From Chitinophaga terrae (ex Kim and Jung 2007) (GTDB lineage Bacteria > Bacteroidota > Bacteroidia > Chitinophagales > Chitinophagaceae): a stretch of 64,000 nucleotides of DNA. Positions 34,446 to 41,488 of the stretch are shown here, in pieces. The first letter of the stretch is position 1. Each line of letters starts with the position of its first letter. The notes under the pieces are model-generated. The model saw nothing but the letters and a program-made list of their open reading frames with translations, did not search any database and was not told where the DNA came from. The stretch spans positions 124,001-188,000 of the forward strand of contig NZ_FNRL01000006.1 of the NCBI RefSeq assembly GCF_900107795.1. Reading direction: 5' to 3'. The position numbers and the translations under genes were made by a program.

Positions 34446-34916
34446 TTAATACAGTTCGAATAATGCCTCGATTTCAACGGGGATGTTATCGGGCAGCGAA
34501 CCGAACCCGACTGCGCTTCTGACGCCGATGCCGTTTTCTTCGCCCCATACAGCAGCAAACAGTTCGCTGCACCCGTTGATCACATAAGGATGTTTTTCAA
34601 AATCAGGAGTACAGTTTACCATTCCCAGTACCTTGATCACACGTTTTACTTTGTCGAGGGAGCCAAGATTTGTTTTGATGGTAGACAGCATAGTGAGTCC
34701 AACCTGGCGGGCGGCGAGTTTGCCCTGGTCTTTATCGAATGCTTCGCCGATGCGGCCTATGATCAGTGATTTATCGTCCTGCACGGGGCCGTGGCCGGAG
34801 AGGTACAGGTATTTACCATCTACCAGGCATGGTTTGTAAACGCCCAGTGGAGCCGGGGCCGGGGGCAATGTCAATCCTAATGCGGCAAATCTTTCTTCAG
34901 CATTGATGTTCTGCAT
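34446..34916 (-). CDS. RidA/YjgF/YER057c-family protein
   Basis: The protein has 156 residues. It resembles the longer Rid subfamilies: APLGVYKPCLVDGKYLYLSGHGPV at the start, QVGLTMLSTIKTNLGSLDKVKRVIKVLGMVN in the middle, and VRSAVGFGSLPDNIPVEIEALFEL at the end, where the Arg before SAVG is the usual imine-binding position. RidA proteins deaminate reactive enamine/imine intermediates from amino-acid metabolism. It heads a minus-strand unit with the M19 dipeptidase, opposite a DeoR regulator. Confidence 0.9.
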   Translation of the reverse strand: MQNINAEERFAALGLTLPPAPAPLGVYKPCLVDGKYLYLSGHGPVQDDKSLIIGRIGEAFDKDQGKLAARQVGLTMLSTIKTNLGSLDKVKRVIKVLGMVNCTPDFEKHPYVINGCSELFAAVWGEENGIGVRSAVGFGSLPDNIPVEIEALFELY

Positions 34917-34954
34917 AACTTATAATTTGGTTCTTCTGTGGCAATAAAATTAGA

Positions 34955-35010
34955 CATAAATATTATTTATGCAATTTTTTTGCAAATTTACCCTGCAAAG
35001 GCTGCGACAA
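34955..35010 (-). promoter_or_regulatory. ridA-like promoter with 17-bp palindromic operator candidate
   Basis: On the minus strand TTG (35008-35010), a 17-base spacer and TAAATTTG (34983-34990) form a Bacteroidota-type promoter. A perfect palindrome, CATAAATA-T-TATTTATG (34955-34971), lies just past the expected transcription start, a good roadblock position for the divergently encoded DeoR-type regulator. The rest of the 275-base gap to 35191 is very AT-rich without a gene. Confidence 0.5.
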
Positions 35011-35191
35011 AAATTGTCTTTTCTTATCAATAAAAGATAAATAATATATAAATATTTACAATTTGACAGTATTCATCAAAAGAAATGCTTATTTAGTGTT
35101 TTAATTACCAGTTGCTTTTTTGCGTTTTTTGCGTGAAGTAGCGGGTAAATTAACCTGAATTCTCAGATATAATCATCCAAGAACCAATAAA

Positions 35192-35977
35192 GTGATGGAC
35201 AATACCAAGGCAACCGAACAACTTCCTCCTGTTGGTTTGACGAAGAAAGCGCGGAAGCATCTTATTATCCAGCAGGTGAATATCCACACCCGCATTACTT
35301 ATAGCGAGTTGGTGAAGCTCATCAATGTATCGGAAGATACGGTACGGAGAGATGTGAATGAACTGGCGGAGAGCGGCGAAGTGGTAAAGATCAAGGGCGG
35401 CGCTATGTCTGTTGCCTATCAATATGGATCGCCGCTTCCTTATGCCCAGGGCAGCAAGGCGGTTATTGCAGAAAAGGCGCTGCAACTGCTGCGCGACGAC
35501 ATGGTAGTGTTGATAGGCGGCGGCACTACGATCAGGGAGCTGGTAAAGAGAATACCGGAAACGCTGAAAGCAACTTTTATAACGGTGAATGTATTTACGG
35601 CAGCGGAGTTGCTGGCCAAACCGCTTATCAAAACGATTATGATAGGCGGGCAGATCTCGGCCTACAGCCAGATGACGGTTAGCGGAGAAGTGTTTGAATA
35701 CCTGTCGAATATCAAAGCGGATCTCTGCATTATCGGAACGAATGCAATAGACCCGGAGAATGGTTTGACGGATGCTGACTGGGAAACTATCCAGGTAAAG
35801 AAGGCGATGTTGAAATCGGCTGACGAGGTAGCGGTGCTGGCGATCACGGAAAAGATGAATTCATCTATGAAATTGAAGTTTGCGGACCTGCAAGATATTG
35901 ATTACCTGGTAACAGAGCTGCAACCGGGCGACCCGGTTTTGGCTGGTTATCATTCCACGGGTGTGAAACTGCTTTAA
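35192..35977 (+). CDS. DeoR/GlpR-family transcriptional regulator
   Basis: The protein has 261 residues. The N-terminal DeoR HTH reads RKHLIIQQVNIHTRITYSELVKLINVSEDTVRRDVNELAESGEVVKIKGGAM. The C-terminal DeoRC sensor domain has VVLIGGGTTIRELVKRIP, TVNVFTAAELLAK, MIGGQISAYSQMTVSGE and CIIGTNAIDPENGLTD. This domain normally binds a phosphorylated sugar or related metabolite. It is divergent from the RidA/dipeptidase unit and is the likely regulator of that unit and itself. Confidence 0.93.
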   Translation: MMDNTKATEQLPPVGLTKKARKHLIIQQVNIHTRITYSELVKLINVSEDTVRRDVNELAESGEVVKIKGGAMSVAYQYGSPLPYAQGSKAVIAEKALQLLRDDMVVLIGGGTTIRELVKRIPETLKATFITVNVFTAAELLAKPLIKTIMIGGQISAYSQMTVSGEVFEYLSNIKADLCIIGTNAIDPENGLTDADWETIQVKKAMLKSADEVAVLAITEKMNSSMKLKFADLQDIDYLVTELQPGDPVLAGYHSTGVKLL

Positions 35978-36015
35978 AATACCAGTATGCAGATTGCTTT
36001 GCATACTGGTATTTT
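35977..36015. terminator. Bidirectional terminator
   Basis: AAAATACCAGTATGC and GCATACTGGTATTTT pair over about 15 bp around AGATTGCTTT. It sits directly after the DeoR gene stop and ends three bases before the convergent small gene's stop, so it can terminate both. Confidence 0.85.
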
Positions 36016-36017
36016 GT

Positions 36018-36230
36018 TTAGTCTTCCATTACCTGGCAATGAAAGCCGTTTTCATTCACGAGCATTACCACTTTACCGGGTTGAAAATTCTCCCCTTCTA
36101 CCCTGAGTACTTTATCACAATCTTCCAGGTCAAAATTAATTTTACGCCCGGGGAAATTCTGCAAAAGGATGGCAATAATATCTCTTGCTACAGTGGTGCG
36201 TTGTACGTTTGTTTTAAATACTTCTACCAT
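36018..36230 (-). CDS. Small conserved-looking protein (70 residues)
   Basis: The protein has 70 residues with an alternating beta-alpha-beta pattern: MVEVFKTNV (strand), TTVARDIIAILLQNFPGRKINFDLEDCDKVLRVEG, and VVMLVNENGFHCQVMED. The overall shape is like a small ferredoxin or heavy-metal-associated fold, but no CxxC is present. It is followed by a strong terminator, and its start follows a sensible gap from the divergent GlxA-type gene, which supports it being real. Function unknown. Confidence 0.65.
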   Translation of the reverse strand: MVEVFKTNVQRTTVARDIIAILLQNFPGRKINFDLEDCDKVLRVEGENFQPGKVVMLVNENGFHCQVMED

Positions 36231-36334
36231 ACAATTTTGAATTGAACAGTTGCGTCTGCAAATTAACCGTACTTCACTAAAGGAATAGATGCTGTTATGG
36301 ACAAAGTCGGGGCTATTTGCGACAAAAAATTTAT

Positions 36335-36342
36335 TAAGTTTG
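36335..36342 (+). promoter_or_regulatory. -7 element of the GlxA-type regulator gene
   Basis: TAAGTTTG matches TAnnTTTG 25 bases before the ATG at 36368. A TTTG lies 15 bases upstream of the box (36316-36319), somewhat closer than usual. Confidence 0.4.
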
Positions 36343-36367
36343 AATATCGGTTTTAAACCTTGCTTAT

Positions 36368-37348
36368 ATGCTCCATATAGGAATCCTTCTTCTTAAACAC
36401 TACAAGCTTCTGAGTCTGGCCGCCCTGACAGATGTACTTGATACTGTCAACAAACTTTACCAGCAAAAAAATGAGCCGGCTCCATTCAGGATTACGTTAG
36501 TGCATTCGTCGGACACCCATCAAATGGCGCAGGCTTTCCCTCACTATGGCAATGAATGCCTGCAGACTGGAAGTCGTTTTAACCTGGTGCTGGTACCATC
36601 ATTTACGGCTGATAATATACAGGAAGCAGTTGCAGAAAATGCGGCTTTCTTTCCCTGGATTCAACAACAATACAGGCAGGGAGCGGAAATAGCCAGTTTT
36701 TGCACCGGCGCCTTTTTACTGGCGGCAGCAGGAATGCTGGACGGACGTATTGCCACCACGCATGTGGATGCCTGCAAGGCTTTCAACAAGGCGTTTCCAT
36801 CGGTGAACCTGTTGCCGGATAAGACGGTAACGCACGACGGCGGCATTTATACCAGCGGAGGCGCGACTTCTACTTTTAACCTGTTGCTGCATTTGGTGGA
36901 AGTGCATTTAGGTATTGAAACCGCTATCAGAACTGCCAAGATATTTGCGGTGGATATGGGCCGCGACAAGCAGCATTACTTCAGTACTTTCCAGCCGGCC
37001 CGTCAGCACAACGACGAGCTGGTAGCGGCAACGCAGGATAAAATCGAGCAGAGTTACCAGGAGGCTGGCACAATCGAGGAAATCATCAAAGACATTCCAT
37101 CCAGCCGGCGCAATATTGTAAGACGTTTCAAACAGGCTACCGGTATTACACCTATCGAATACTTACAGCTTACCCGTATTGAAGCGGCGAAGAAAATGCT
37201 GGAACAAACCGGCGAGCAAATGACCTCTATCATCCTTAATTCCGGCTATAATGATCCCAAGGCATTCAGAAAGGTATTCCGTAAAACGGTAGGAATGACG
37301 CCTTCTGAATACCGGGAAAAATTTAATGCCAGCGCGCACAGGTCTTAG
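36368..37348 (+). CDS. GlxA-family regulator (DJ-1/PfpI domain plus AraC HTH)
   Basis: The protein has 326 residues. The N-terminal amidotransferase-like domain includes FNLVLVPSF and IASFCTGAFLLAAAGMLDGRIATTH with the nucleophile-elbow Cys112. The C-terminal AraC HTH pair has IEEIIKDIPSSRRNIVRRFK and MTSIILNSGYNDPKAFRKVFRKTVGMTPSEYREKF. Such proteins respond to small ligands, but the N-terminal domain is not expected to be an active protease. Its stop overlaps the convergent DinB-like gene by four bases. A paralogue sits at 44173-45165. Confidence 0.92.
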   Translation: MLHIGILLLKHYKLLSLAALTDVLDTVNKLYQQKNEPAPFRITLVHSSDTHQMAQAFPHYGNECLQTGSRFNLVLVPSFTADNIQEAVAENAAFFPWIQQQYRQGAEIASFCTGAFLLAAAGMLDGRIATTHVDACKAFNKAFPSVNLLPDKTVTHDGGIYTSGGATSTFNLLLHLVEVHLGIETAIRTAKIFAVDMGRDKQHYFSTFQPARQHNDELVAATQDKIEQSYQEAGTIEEIIKDIPSSRRNIVRRFKQATGITPIEYLQLTRIEAAKKMLEQTGEQMTSIILNSGYNDPKAFRKVFRKTVGMTPSEYREKFNASAHRS

Positions 37349-37863
37349 CGCTCGTAGAAGTAAGGAGGCTCTATGTTCAGAGCGCGTAAATACACGTACC
37401 CCTGTCCGCGGTGATGAATTTCATTATCTACAATATAAAGCAGCAGGCTGTATATTTCCCCATCATACTGGTTGAACAATGAGATCTGCTTATGAAAATC
37501 AGCTTCCGGAATTTTGTTGAACAATTCAGTTATCCGGACAGTCAATGCATCCCACAGGGCCAGTAATTCTTCCTTAGTTTCAGGATTTGCTTTTACTCCT
37601 GCAGGCGCCAGGACGTCCAGGCCTTTCCATTCGCCGGTGATCATACCGTGGAGGCTGGGAACGCCCATAGTGGTAAATTCTTTTGCCAAATCGGAGAATG
37701 GGCGCATGCCTCCAATGCTGAAGCTGAACAGTTGGTCTTCAGGGAAGGCGTCAATAACCCTGCGGGTCAGGCTACGATGCCCCTGCCAATGGGCCAGGAA
37801 TTCTTTTGGCGTCATATAACCTTTAGTGGTAGCGGATTTTTCTGATAAAACATTGTTTTCCAT
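37345..37863 (-). CDS. DinB-superfamily (four-helix, metal-binding) protein
   Basis: The protein has 172 residues. It has DinB_2/YfiT-type features: FLAHWQGHRSLTRRVIDAFPEDQL at the start, VPSLHGMITGEWKGL with the first metal-ligand His, and DNEIHHRGQGYVYLRALNIEPPYFYER at the end with the paired His. Proteins of this fold include thiol-dependent S-transferases. This protein is unrelated to DNA polymerase IV despite the name. It is convergent with and overlaps the GlxA-type gene by four bases. Confidence 0.88.
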   Translation of the reverse strand: MENNVLSEKSATTKGYMTPKEFLAHWQGHRSLTRRVIDAFPEDQLFSFSIGGMRPFSDLAKEFTTMGVPSLHGMITGEWKGLDVLAPAGVKANPETKEELLALWDALTVRITELFNKIPEADFHKQISLFNQYDGEIYSLLLYIVDNEIHHRGQGYVYLRALNIEPPYFYER

Positions 37864-37964
37864 AAGTCAGTAATTTTTAGTGTGATACAAATGTAAATAG
37901 GGGGGTATGACAACCCTATGTCAGCAGGAAAATGAAAAGTCGAATTTTTTTTATAAATGTTGAT

Positions 37965-38825
37965 TTACCAACTTTGCGATCGCGAAATCAATGTTGCATT
38001 TCCAGTTTCAGAGACCTCCTCGATCTGAGAGCTACTCATTTCAGATTCATTAGATATTGCTTGATCCATAAAATGAATATGCATATTGGATATTTTAGCA
38101 TAGGGTATACAAAACACACCCTGTGGCTCAATATTCTTTTTTTCTTCTTCTGTAAAATCTATTTCCCCGCTATCACTTTTCTTGCTAAACAGCCTTTTAC
38201 TTGCATTGGTGAGGTAAATGCGATCCAACACCTCCCCATCGGCTATCCAATCAAATAATATTCCTTCGTATAATATACTTACGTCTTTCCCCTCATACAA
38301 AACAGTGACGAAGACATTAGGGTTCTCATTGCGGAGATATGCATAGGCCGAATGATATTTGTATAAATTAAAATAATACCACCATTTATTAAAATACCTG
38401 AGATTATTTCCGTGCGCTTCATTTCCCCTTAGTTTACGAACGATCCACAGCGATCTCAAACGTTTTGACCTGACAATAAAAGAAACCACAAAGCCGGCAA
38501 TTGAACTGCAACCGCACACGCCGGAGATGTAAATTATAAATTGGAAAAAATATGAGGGCATTTTTGGCCGGATCTCCACCATGAATTTTTCACTCATATT
38601 CCCAGAAAGTATCCGGAACAATAGTTCAAAATCAATGTCCAGGTTTAGCAGACGGATAACTGCGCCATGAACCACCAGCGATATCACTGCTGATGAAAGC
38701 AAGTACTCTACTATTGAAAATTTAGGTACAGATTTAGAAAAGGCCCCTGCTTTATAGGAATAATAAAAGATCAGGGGAGGAATTAACAAAATAGCAATTA
38801 TTATTGCTCCAAGTGCCAGGTTCAC
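37965..38825 (-). CDS. Membrane protein of unknown function (possibly DUF6338-like)
   Basis: The protein has 286 residues. It has three hydrophobic segments in the N-terminal half (about residues 2-23, 41-60 and 100-120), followed by a soluble C-terminal part with NNLRYFNKWWYYFNLYKYHSAYAYLR and ENPNVFVTVLYEGKDVSILYEG. This resembles the general form of DUF6338 membrane proteins, but I am not sure of the family. It is AT-rich relative to its neighbours and 77 bases downstream of another unknown gene on the same strand. Both may be a horizontally acquired pair. No catalytic motif was seen. Confidence 0.65.
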   Translation of the reverse strand: MNLALGAIIIAILLIPPLIFYYSYKAGAFSKSVPKFSIVEYLLSSAVISLVVHGAVIRLLNLDIDFELLFRILSGNMSEKFMVEIRPKMPSYFFQFIIYISGVCGCSSIAGFVVSFIVRSKRLRSLWIVRKLRGNEAHGNNLRYFNKWWYYFNLYKYHSAYAYLRNENPNVFVTVLYEGKDVSILYEGILFDWIADGEVLDRIYLTNASKRLFSKKSDSGEIDFTEEEKKNIEPQGVFCIPYAKISNMHIHFMDQAISNESEMSSSQIEEVSETGNATLISRSQSW

Positions 38826-38902
38826 GGGTTAACAATTTATCTATTAAAACTAATAATTTAACAAACGCGTCGTCTCAATCTATCTTTGATTTACCGGAGA
38901 GT

Positions 38903-39190
38903 TCAACGCCTATTATATTCTGTAAAATCCGGGGGTAATTCATCGGCTTCTTTCGTATCTCGCACAAATACGGCACTTATGGTATCAGTATCTTCCAGCT
39001 TTTCTTTTTCAGTGCGCCTATCCGGACCTATTATTATTCGCAATATTAATCCTTTCCTGATTTGAATTTCGAAATAGCCTCTTCTTTTTTCTTTTGGGGT
39101 CAGTTTATATACTTTATCCATTATATACCGTATCAGTACGGGGTTACTGGCTACAGCCCAACCTAATTTAGAAAACTTTACATTAAACAT
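38903..39190 (-). CDS. Small basic protein of unknown function
   Basis: The protein has 95 residues. It reads as a helix-rich basic N-terminal half (SNPVLIRYIMDKVYKLTPKEKRRG), a beta segment (YFEIQIRKGLILRIIIG) and an acidic C-terminus (TKEADELPPDFTEY). No family was recognised. It precedes the membrane protein gene at 37965 on the same strand, and both are AT-rich. No promoter box was seen. The frame is well supported by codon pattern but not by homology I can recall. Confidence 0.5.
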   Translation of the reverse strand: MFNVKFSKLGWAVASNPVLIRYIMDKVYKLTPKEKRRGYFEIQIRKGLILRIIIGPDRRTEKEKLEDTDTISAVFVRDTKEADELPPDFTEYNRR

Positions 39191-39376
39191 ATCTCATCAT
39201 CTTTTCCTAAAAATACTCCCATCTATTCATAAGAGTACCAATTCTTAACATAAATATTTTTTACAGCAGAGCAGCAAATTCAAATCGAAAATGAGGCATT
39301 TAAATTGAGCCGATATTATAGAAAATAATAGCCTCAGTAGCACTGAACAGAAGTTATATTATATAAAACGAACGAT

Positions 39377-39589
39377 ATGAAAACAGCATTTAAAATAGGC
39401 GATCATGTGACCTGGAATTCTGAAGCTGGTCACGTTAACGGAGTGATCATTAAAATCCATACTGCAGATTTTAACTTTAAAGGATATACCCACCATGCTA
39501 CGCCGGAAGACCCGCAGTACGAGATCAAAAGCGACAAGACCGATCACATCGCAGCCCATAAGGGACAAGCTTTGAAGCGAATAAAATAA
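39377..39589 (+). CDS. DUF2945 small Tudor-like protein
   Basis: The protein has 70 residues. FKIGDHVTWNSEAGHVNGVIIKIHTAD, then YEIKSDKTDHIAAHKGQALKRI is the pattern of DUF2945, a compact SH3/Tudor-like domain widespread in bacteria and fungi and often seen near stress genes. The function is unknown. It lies 51 bases upstream of the glycine-zipper lipoprotein on the same strand, but a possible sigma-54 promoter separates them. Confidence 0.87.
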   Translation: MKTAFKIGDHVTWNSEAGHVNGVIIKIHTADFNFKGYTHHATPEDPQYEIKSDKTDHIAAHKGQALKRIK

Positions 39590-39592
39590 TTC

Positions 39593-39608
39593 TGGCACTA
39601 TTTTGGCA
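39593..39608 (+). promoter_or_regulatory. Sigma-54-like -24/-12 promoter candidate
   Basis: TGGCAC-TATTT-TGGCA keeps the GG-N10-GC spacing of sigma-54 promoters, with one mismatch in the -12 box (TGGCA against TTGCA). Transcription would start near 39620, upstream of the preferred ATG at 39641 and downstream of the alternative ATG at 39617. This would need an RpoN gene elsewhere in the genome. Confidence 0.4.
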
Positions 39609-39640
39609 GGCAGCGGTTGTTTAGAGAAAAAAATTTAACC

Positions 39641-40108
39641 ATGAAACAGTTTTTTATAGCTGTAGCCGCTGCGGTCGTATTAGCTTCCTGTGCTGGCAAT
39701 GCCAATAATGAAGCGGCTATAGAAGCAGCAAAAAAAGCAACGATAGACTCTATCAATAACGTAAACGCTATCAAACAACAGGTAGCCGACTCTATCAACG
39801 CGCTGAACAGGCACCATTCTTCCCGTTCTTCCTACAATGAAAATGTAGCAGCAGCTCCTGCCAATGAAACAGCAGCTCCTGTTGCCGCCACTCCGGCAGA
39901 AACACCGAAGAAAAAAGGATGGAAATCATGGAGCCATACTGCTAAAGGCGCTGTAGTAGGCGCTGGCGCAGGCGCTATAACCGGGGCTATCGCGAATCCC
40001 GACAGGGTAAAAGGCGCTGCCATCGGAGCCATTATCGGAACAGGCGTAGGAGCCGGAACAGGCGCCATCGTAGATCACGCAAAGAAGAAGAAACAACAAA
40101 GTCAATAA
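39641..40108 (+). CDS. Glycine-zipper lipoprotein
   Basis: The protein has 155 residues from MKQFFIAVAAAVV. The lipoprotein signal ends in VLASC. A charged helical stretch (AAIEAAKKATIDSINNV, then QQVADSINALNR), an Ala/Pro linker and a glycine-zipper domain follow (GAVVGAGAGAITGAIA; GAAIGAIIGTGVGAGTGAIV), ending in a lysine-rich tail. Glycine-zipper lipoproteins insert in or span membranes and are often stress-induced. The upstream in-frame Met at 39617 would put eight residues before the signal and is disfavoured by the promoter position. A strong terminator follows. Confidence 0.85.
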   Translation: MKQFFIAVAAAVVLASCAGNANNEAAIEAAKKATIDSINNVNAIKQQVADSINALNRHHSSRSSYNENVAAAPANETAAPVAATPAETPKKKGWKSWSHTAKGAVVGAGAGAITGAIANPDRVKGAAIGAIIGTGVGAGTGAIVDHAKKKKQQSQ

Positions 40109-40113
40109 ATTCT

Positions 40114-40144
40114 TAAAGCTGGCTTATCGGCCAGCTTTTTTTTT
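40114..40144 (+). terminator. Rho-independent terminator
   Basis: AAGCTGGC and GCCAGCTT form the stem around a TTATCG loop, followed by a run of nine T residues. It is six bases beyond the lipoprotein stop. The following 176 bases before the MscS-like promoter are pyrimidine-rich and hold no gene. Confidence 0.9.
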
Positions 40145-40320
40145 CTGCCTGAAATTTCAACATAGTAAATGTTCCCCGTCACCCGTCACTCTCCTTTGCA
40201 CTCCACCTCGCATTAAAACAACATTAGAATTTATTTCCCGCCCCCGCTCAATCGCCCAACAAGCCTAGCTATCCTCCCGCTCCTTACTTTTCAGATATAT
40301 TATCTGGCACATAACGGCAT

Positions 40321-40328
40321 TATCTTTG
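40321..40328 (+). promoter_or_regulatory. -7 element of the mechanosensitive channel gene
   Basis: TATCTTTG matches TAnnTTTG 14 bases before the ATG at 40343, implying a very short leader. No clear -33 element was seen. Confidence 0.45.
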
Positions 40329-40342
40329 GGGCATCGCGCGGC

Positions 40343-41431
40343 ATGTGGAATCAAATTTTAGAAAGAACAGAACACCTGCCCGATTTCCTATGGAATTTGA
40401 TTTTAGCGGGCATTGCAGTCATCCTGGGATGGCTGATCAAGTATTTATTGGCGATCTTTTTACGTCAGTCTGTGAAAAACGGGAACCAGTTTTCCCTCAT
40501 ACACAGTATCCTGTTACGTACCGGCAAGGCTTTCAACTATTTGCTGCCAATACTGTTGCTGAACATGGCTTTACCGATGATGCGGTTAAAACCAAAATTT
40601 GAAATGATCATCAGCAAAGTACTGGAAATTGCGCTTACCCTCTCCTTTGCCGCATTGGTTATTGGAATCATCAAAGTACTGGAAGATTATATCTACCATA
40701 CTTACGACCTCAACAAAGCGAATAACCTGAAAGAAAGGAAGATCCGGACGCAATTGCAATTCGTTCGCAAATTCGTAGTATCGTTGATCTTAATCCTCAC
40801 TGCGGCAGCCATTCTTCTCAGCTTCGACAGTATGCGCAAACTAGGCGCAGGGCTTTTAACCGGTGTGGGCGTCGGCGGTATCATCATTGGTTTTGCTGCG
40901 CAGAAATCGCTGGGTAACCTGCTGGCAGGATTCCAGATCGCGTTTACGCAACCCATCCGTATCGACGATGTACTGGTAGTTGAAGGCGAATGGGGGCGAG
41001 TGGAAGAAATCACGCTAACCTACGTGGTACTTAACATCTGGGACCAACGAAAACTGATACTCCCCATTAATTACTTCATTGAAAAACCCTTCCAGAACTG
41101 GACGAGAACAGGCTCGGAAATTTTGGGAACGGCCTTCTTCTACCTGGATTATACAGTACCGGTAGATAAACTGAGAGCAGAATTTGAACGGCTTCTTTCC
41201 CTTTCCCCGCTTTGGGATAAACGGGCCAAAGCCTTGCAGGTAACCAATATCACAGAACGCACAGTGGAAGTCAGAACGCTGATGAGCGCTACTACCTCAG
41301 GGAATGCCTTCGACCTGCGTTGCTACATGAGAGAGAATATGCTTAAGTTCATCCAGGACAATTATCCTGAATGCCTGCCTAAAACAAGGGCTGAAATACA
41401 GGCAGAAACAGCAGTAAAAAATATTACCTAA
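40343..41431 (+). CDS. MscS-family mechanosensitive ion channel
   Basis: The protein has 362 residues. Membrane helices lie at about residues 15-37, 60-80 and 90-110, with a pore-lining region (LGAGLLTGVGVGGIIIGFAAQKSLGNLLAGFQIAFTQP) matching the Gly/Ala-rich TM3 of MscS. The beta domain follows with IRIDDVLVVEGEWGRVEEITLTYVVLNIWDQRKLILPINYF. It relieves osmotic pressure or carries small ions. It stands alone between two terminators. Confidence 0.93.
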   Translation: MWNQILERTEHLPDFLWNLILAGIAVILGWLIKYLLAIFLRQSVKNGNQFSLIHSILLRTGKAFNYLLPILLLNMALPMMRLKPKFEMIISKVLEIALTLSFAALVIGIIKVLEDYIYHTYDLNKANNLKERKIRTQLQFVRKFVVSLILILTAAAILLSFDSMRKLGAGLLTGVGVGGIIIGFAAQKSLGNLLAGFQIAFTQPIRIDDVLVVEGEWGRVEEITLTYVVLNIWDQRKLILPINYFIEKPFQNWTRTGSEILGTAFFYLDYTVPVDKLRAEFERLLSLSPLWDKRAKALQVTNITERTVEVRTLMSATTSGNAFDLRCYMRENMLKFIQDNYPECLPKTRAEIQAETAVKNIT

Positions 41432-41434
41432 ACT

Positions 41435-41466
41435 AAAAAAGGCCTGGTGTAAAAACCAGGCCTTTC
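41435..41466. terminator. Terminator between convergent genes
   Basis: AAAAAGGCCTGGT and ACCAGGCCTTT form the stem around a GTAAAA loop. It lies between the MscS-like gene and the convergent GH2 gene and may serve both. Its sequence closely resembles the terminator at 6779-6814. Confidence 0.85.
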
Positions 41467-41488
41467 TATTACTATTAAAAAATTCCGT

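Noticed and set aside
37345..37863. DinB-like gene as a DNA polymerase
   Set aside because: It belongs to the four-helix DinB/YfiT metal-binding superfamily; the polymerase IV gene is at 14435-15547.
40306..40321. TGGCACATAACGGCAT before the MscS gene as a sigma-54 site
   Set aside because: GG-N9-GC spacing is wrong, and an exact TAnnTTTG box follows directly.
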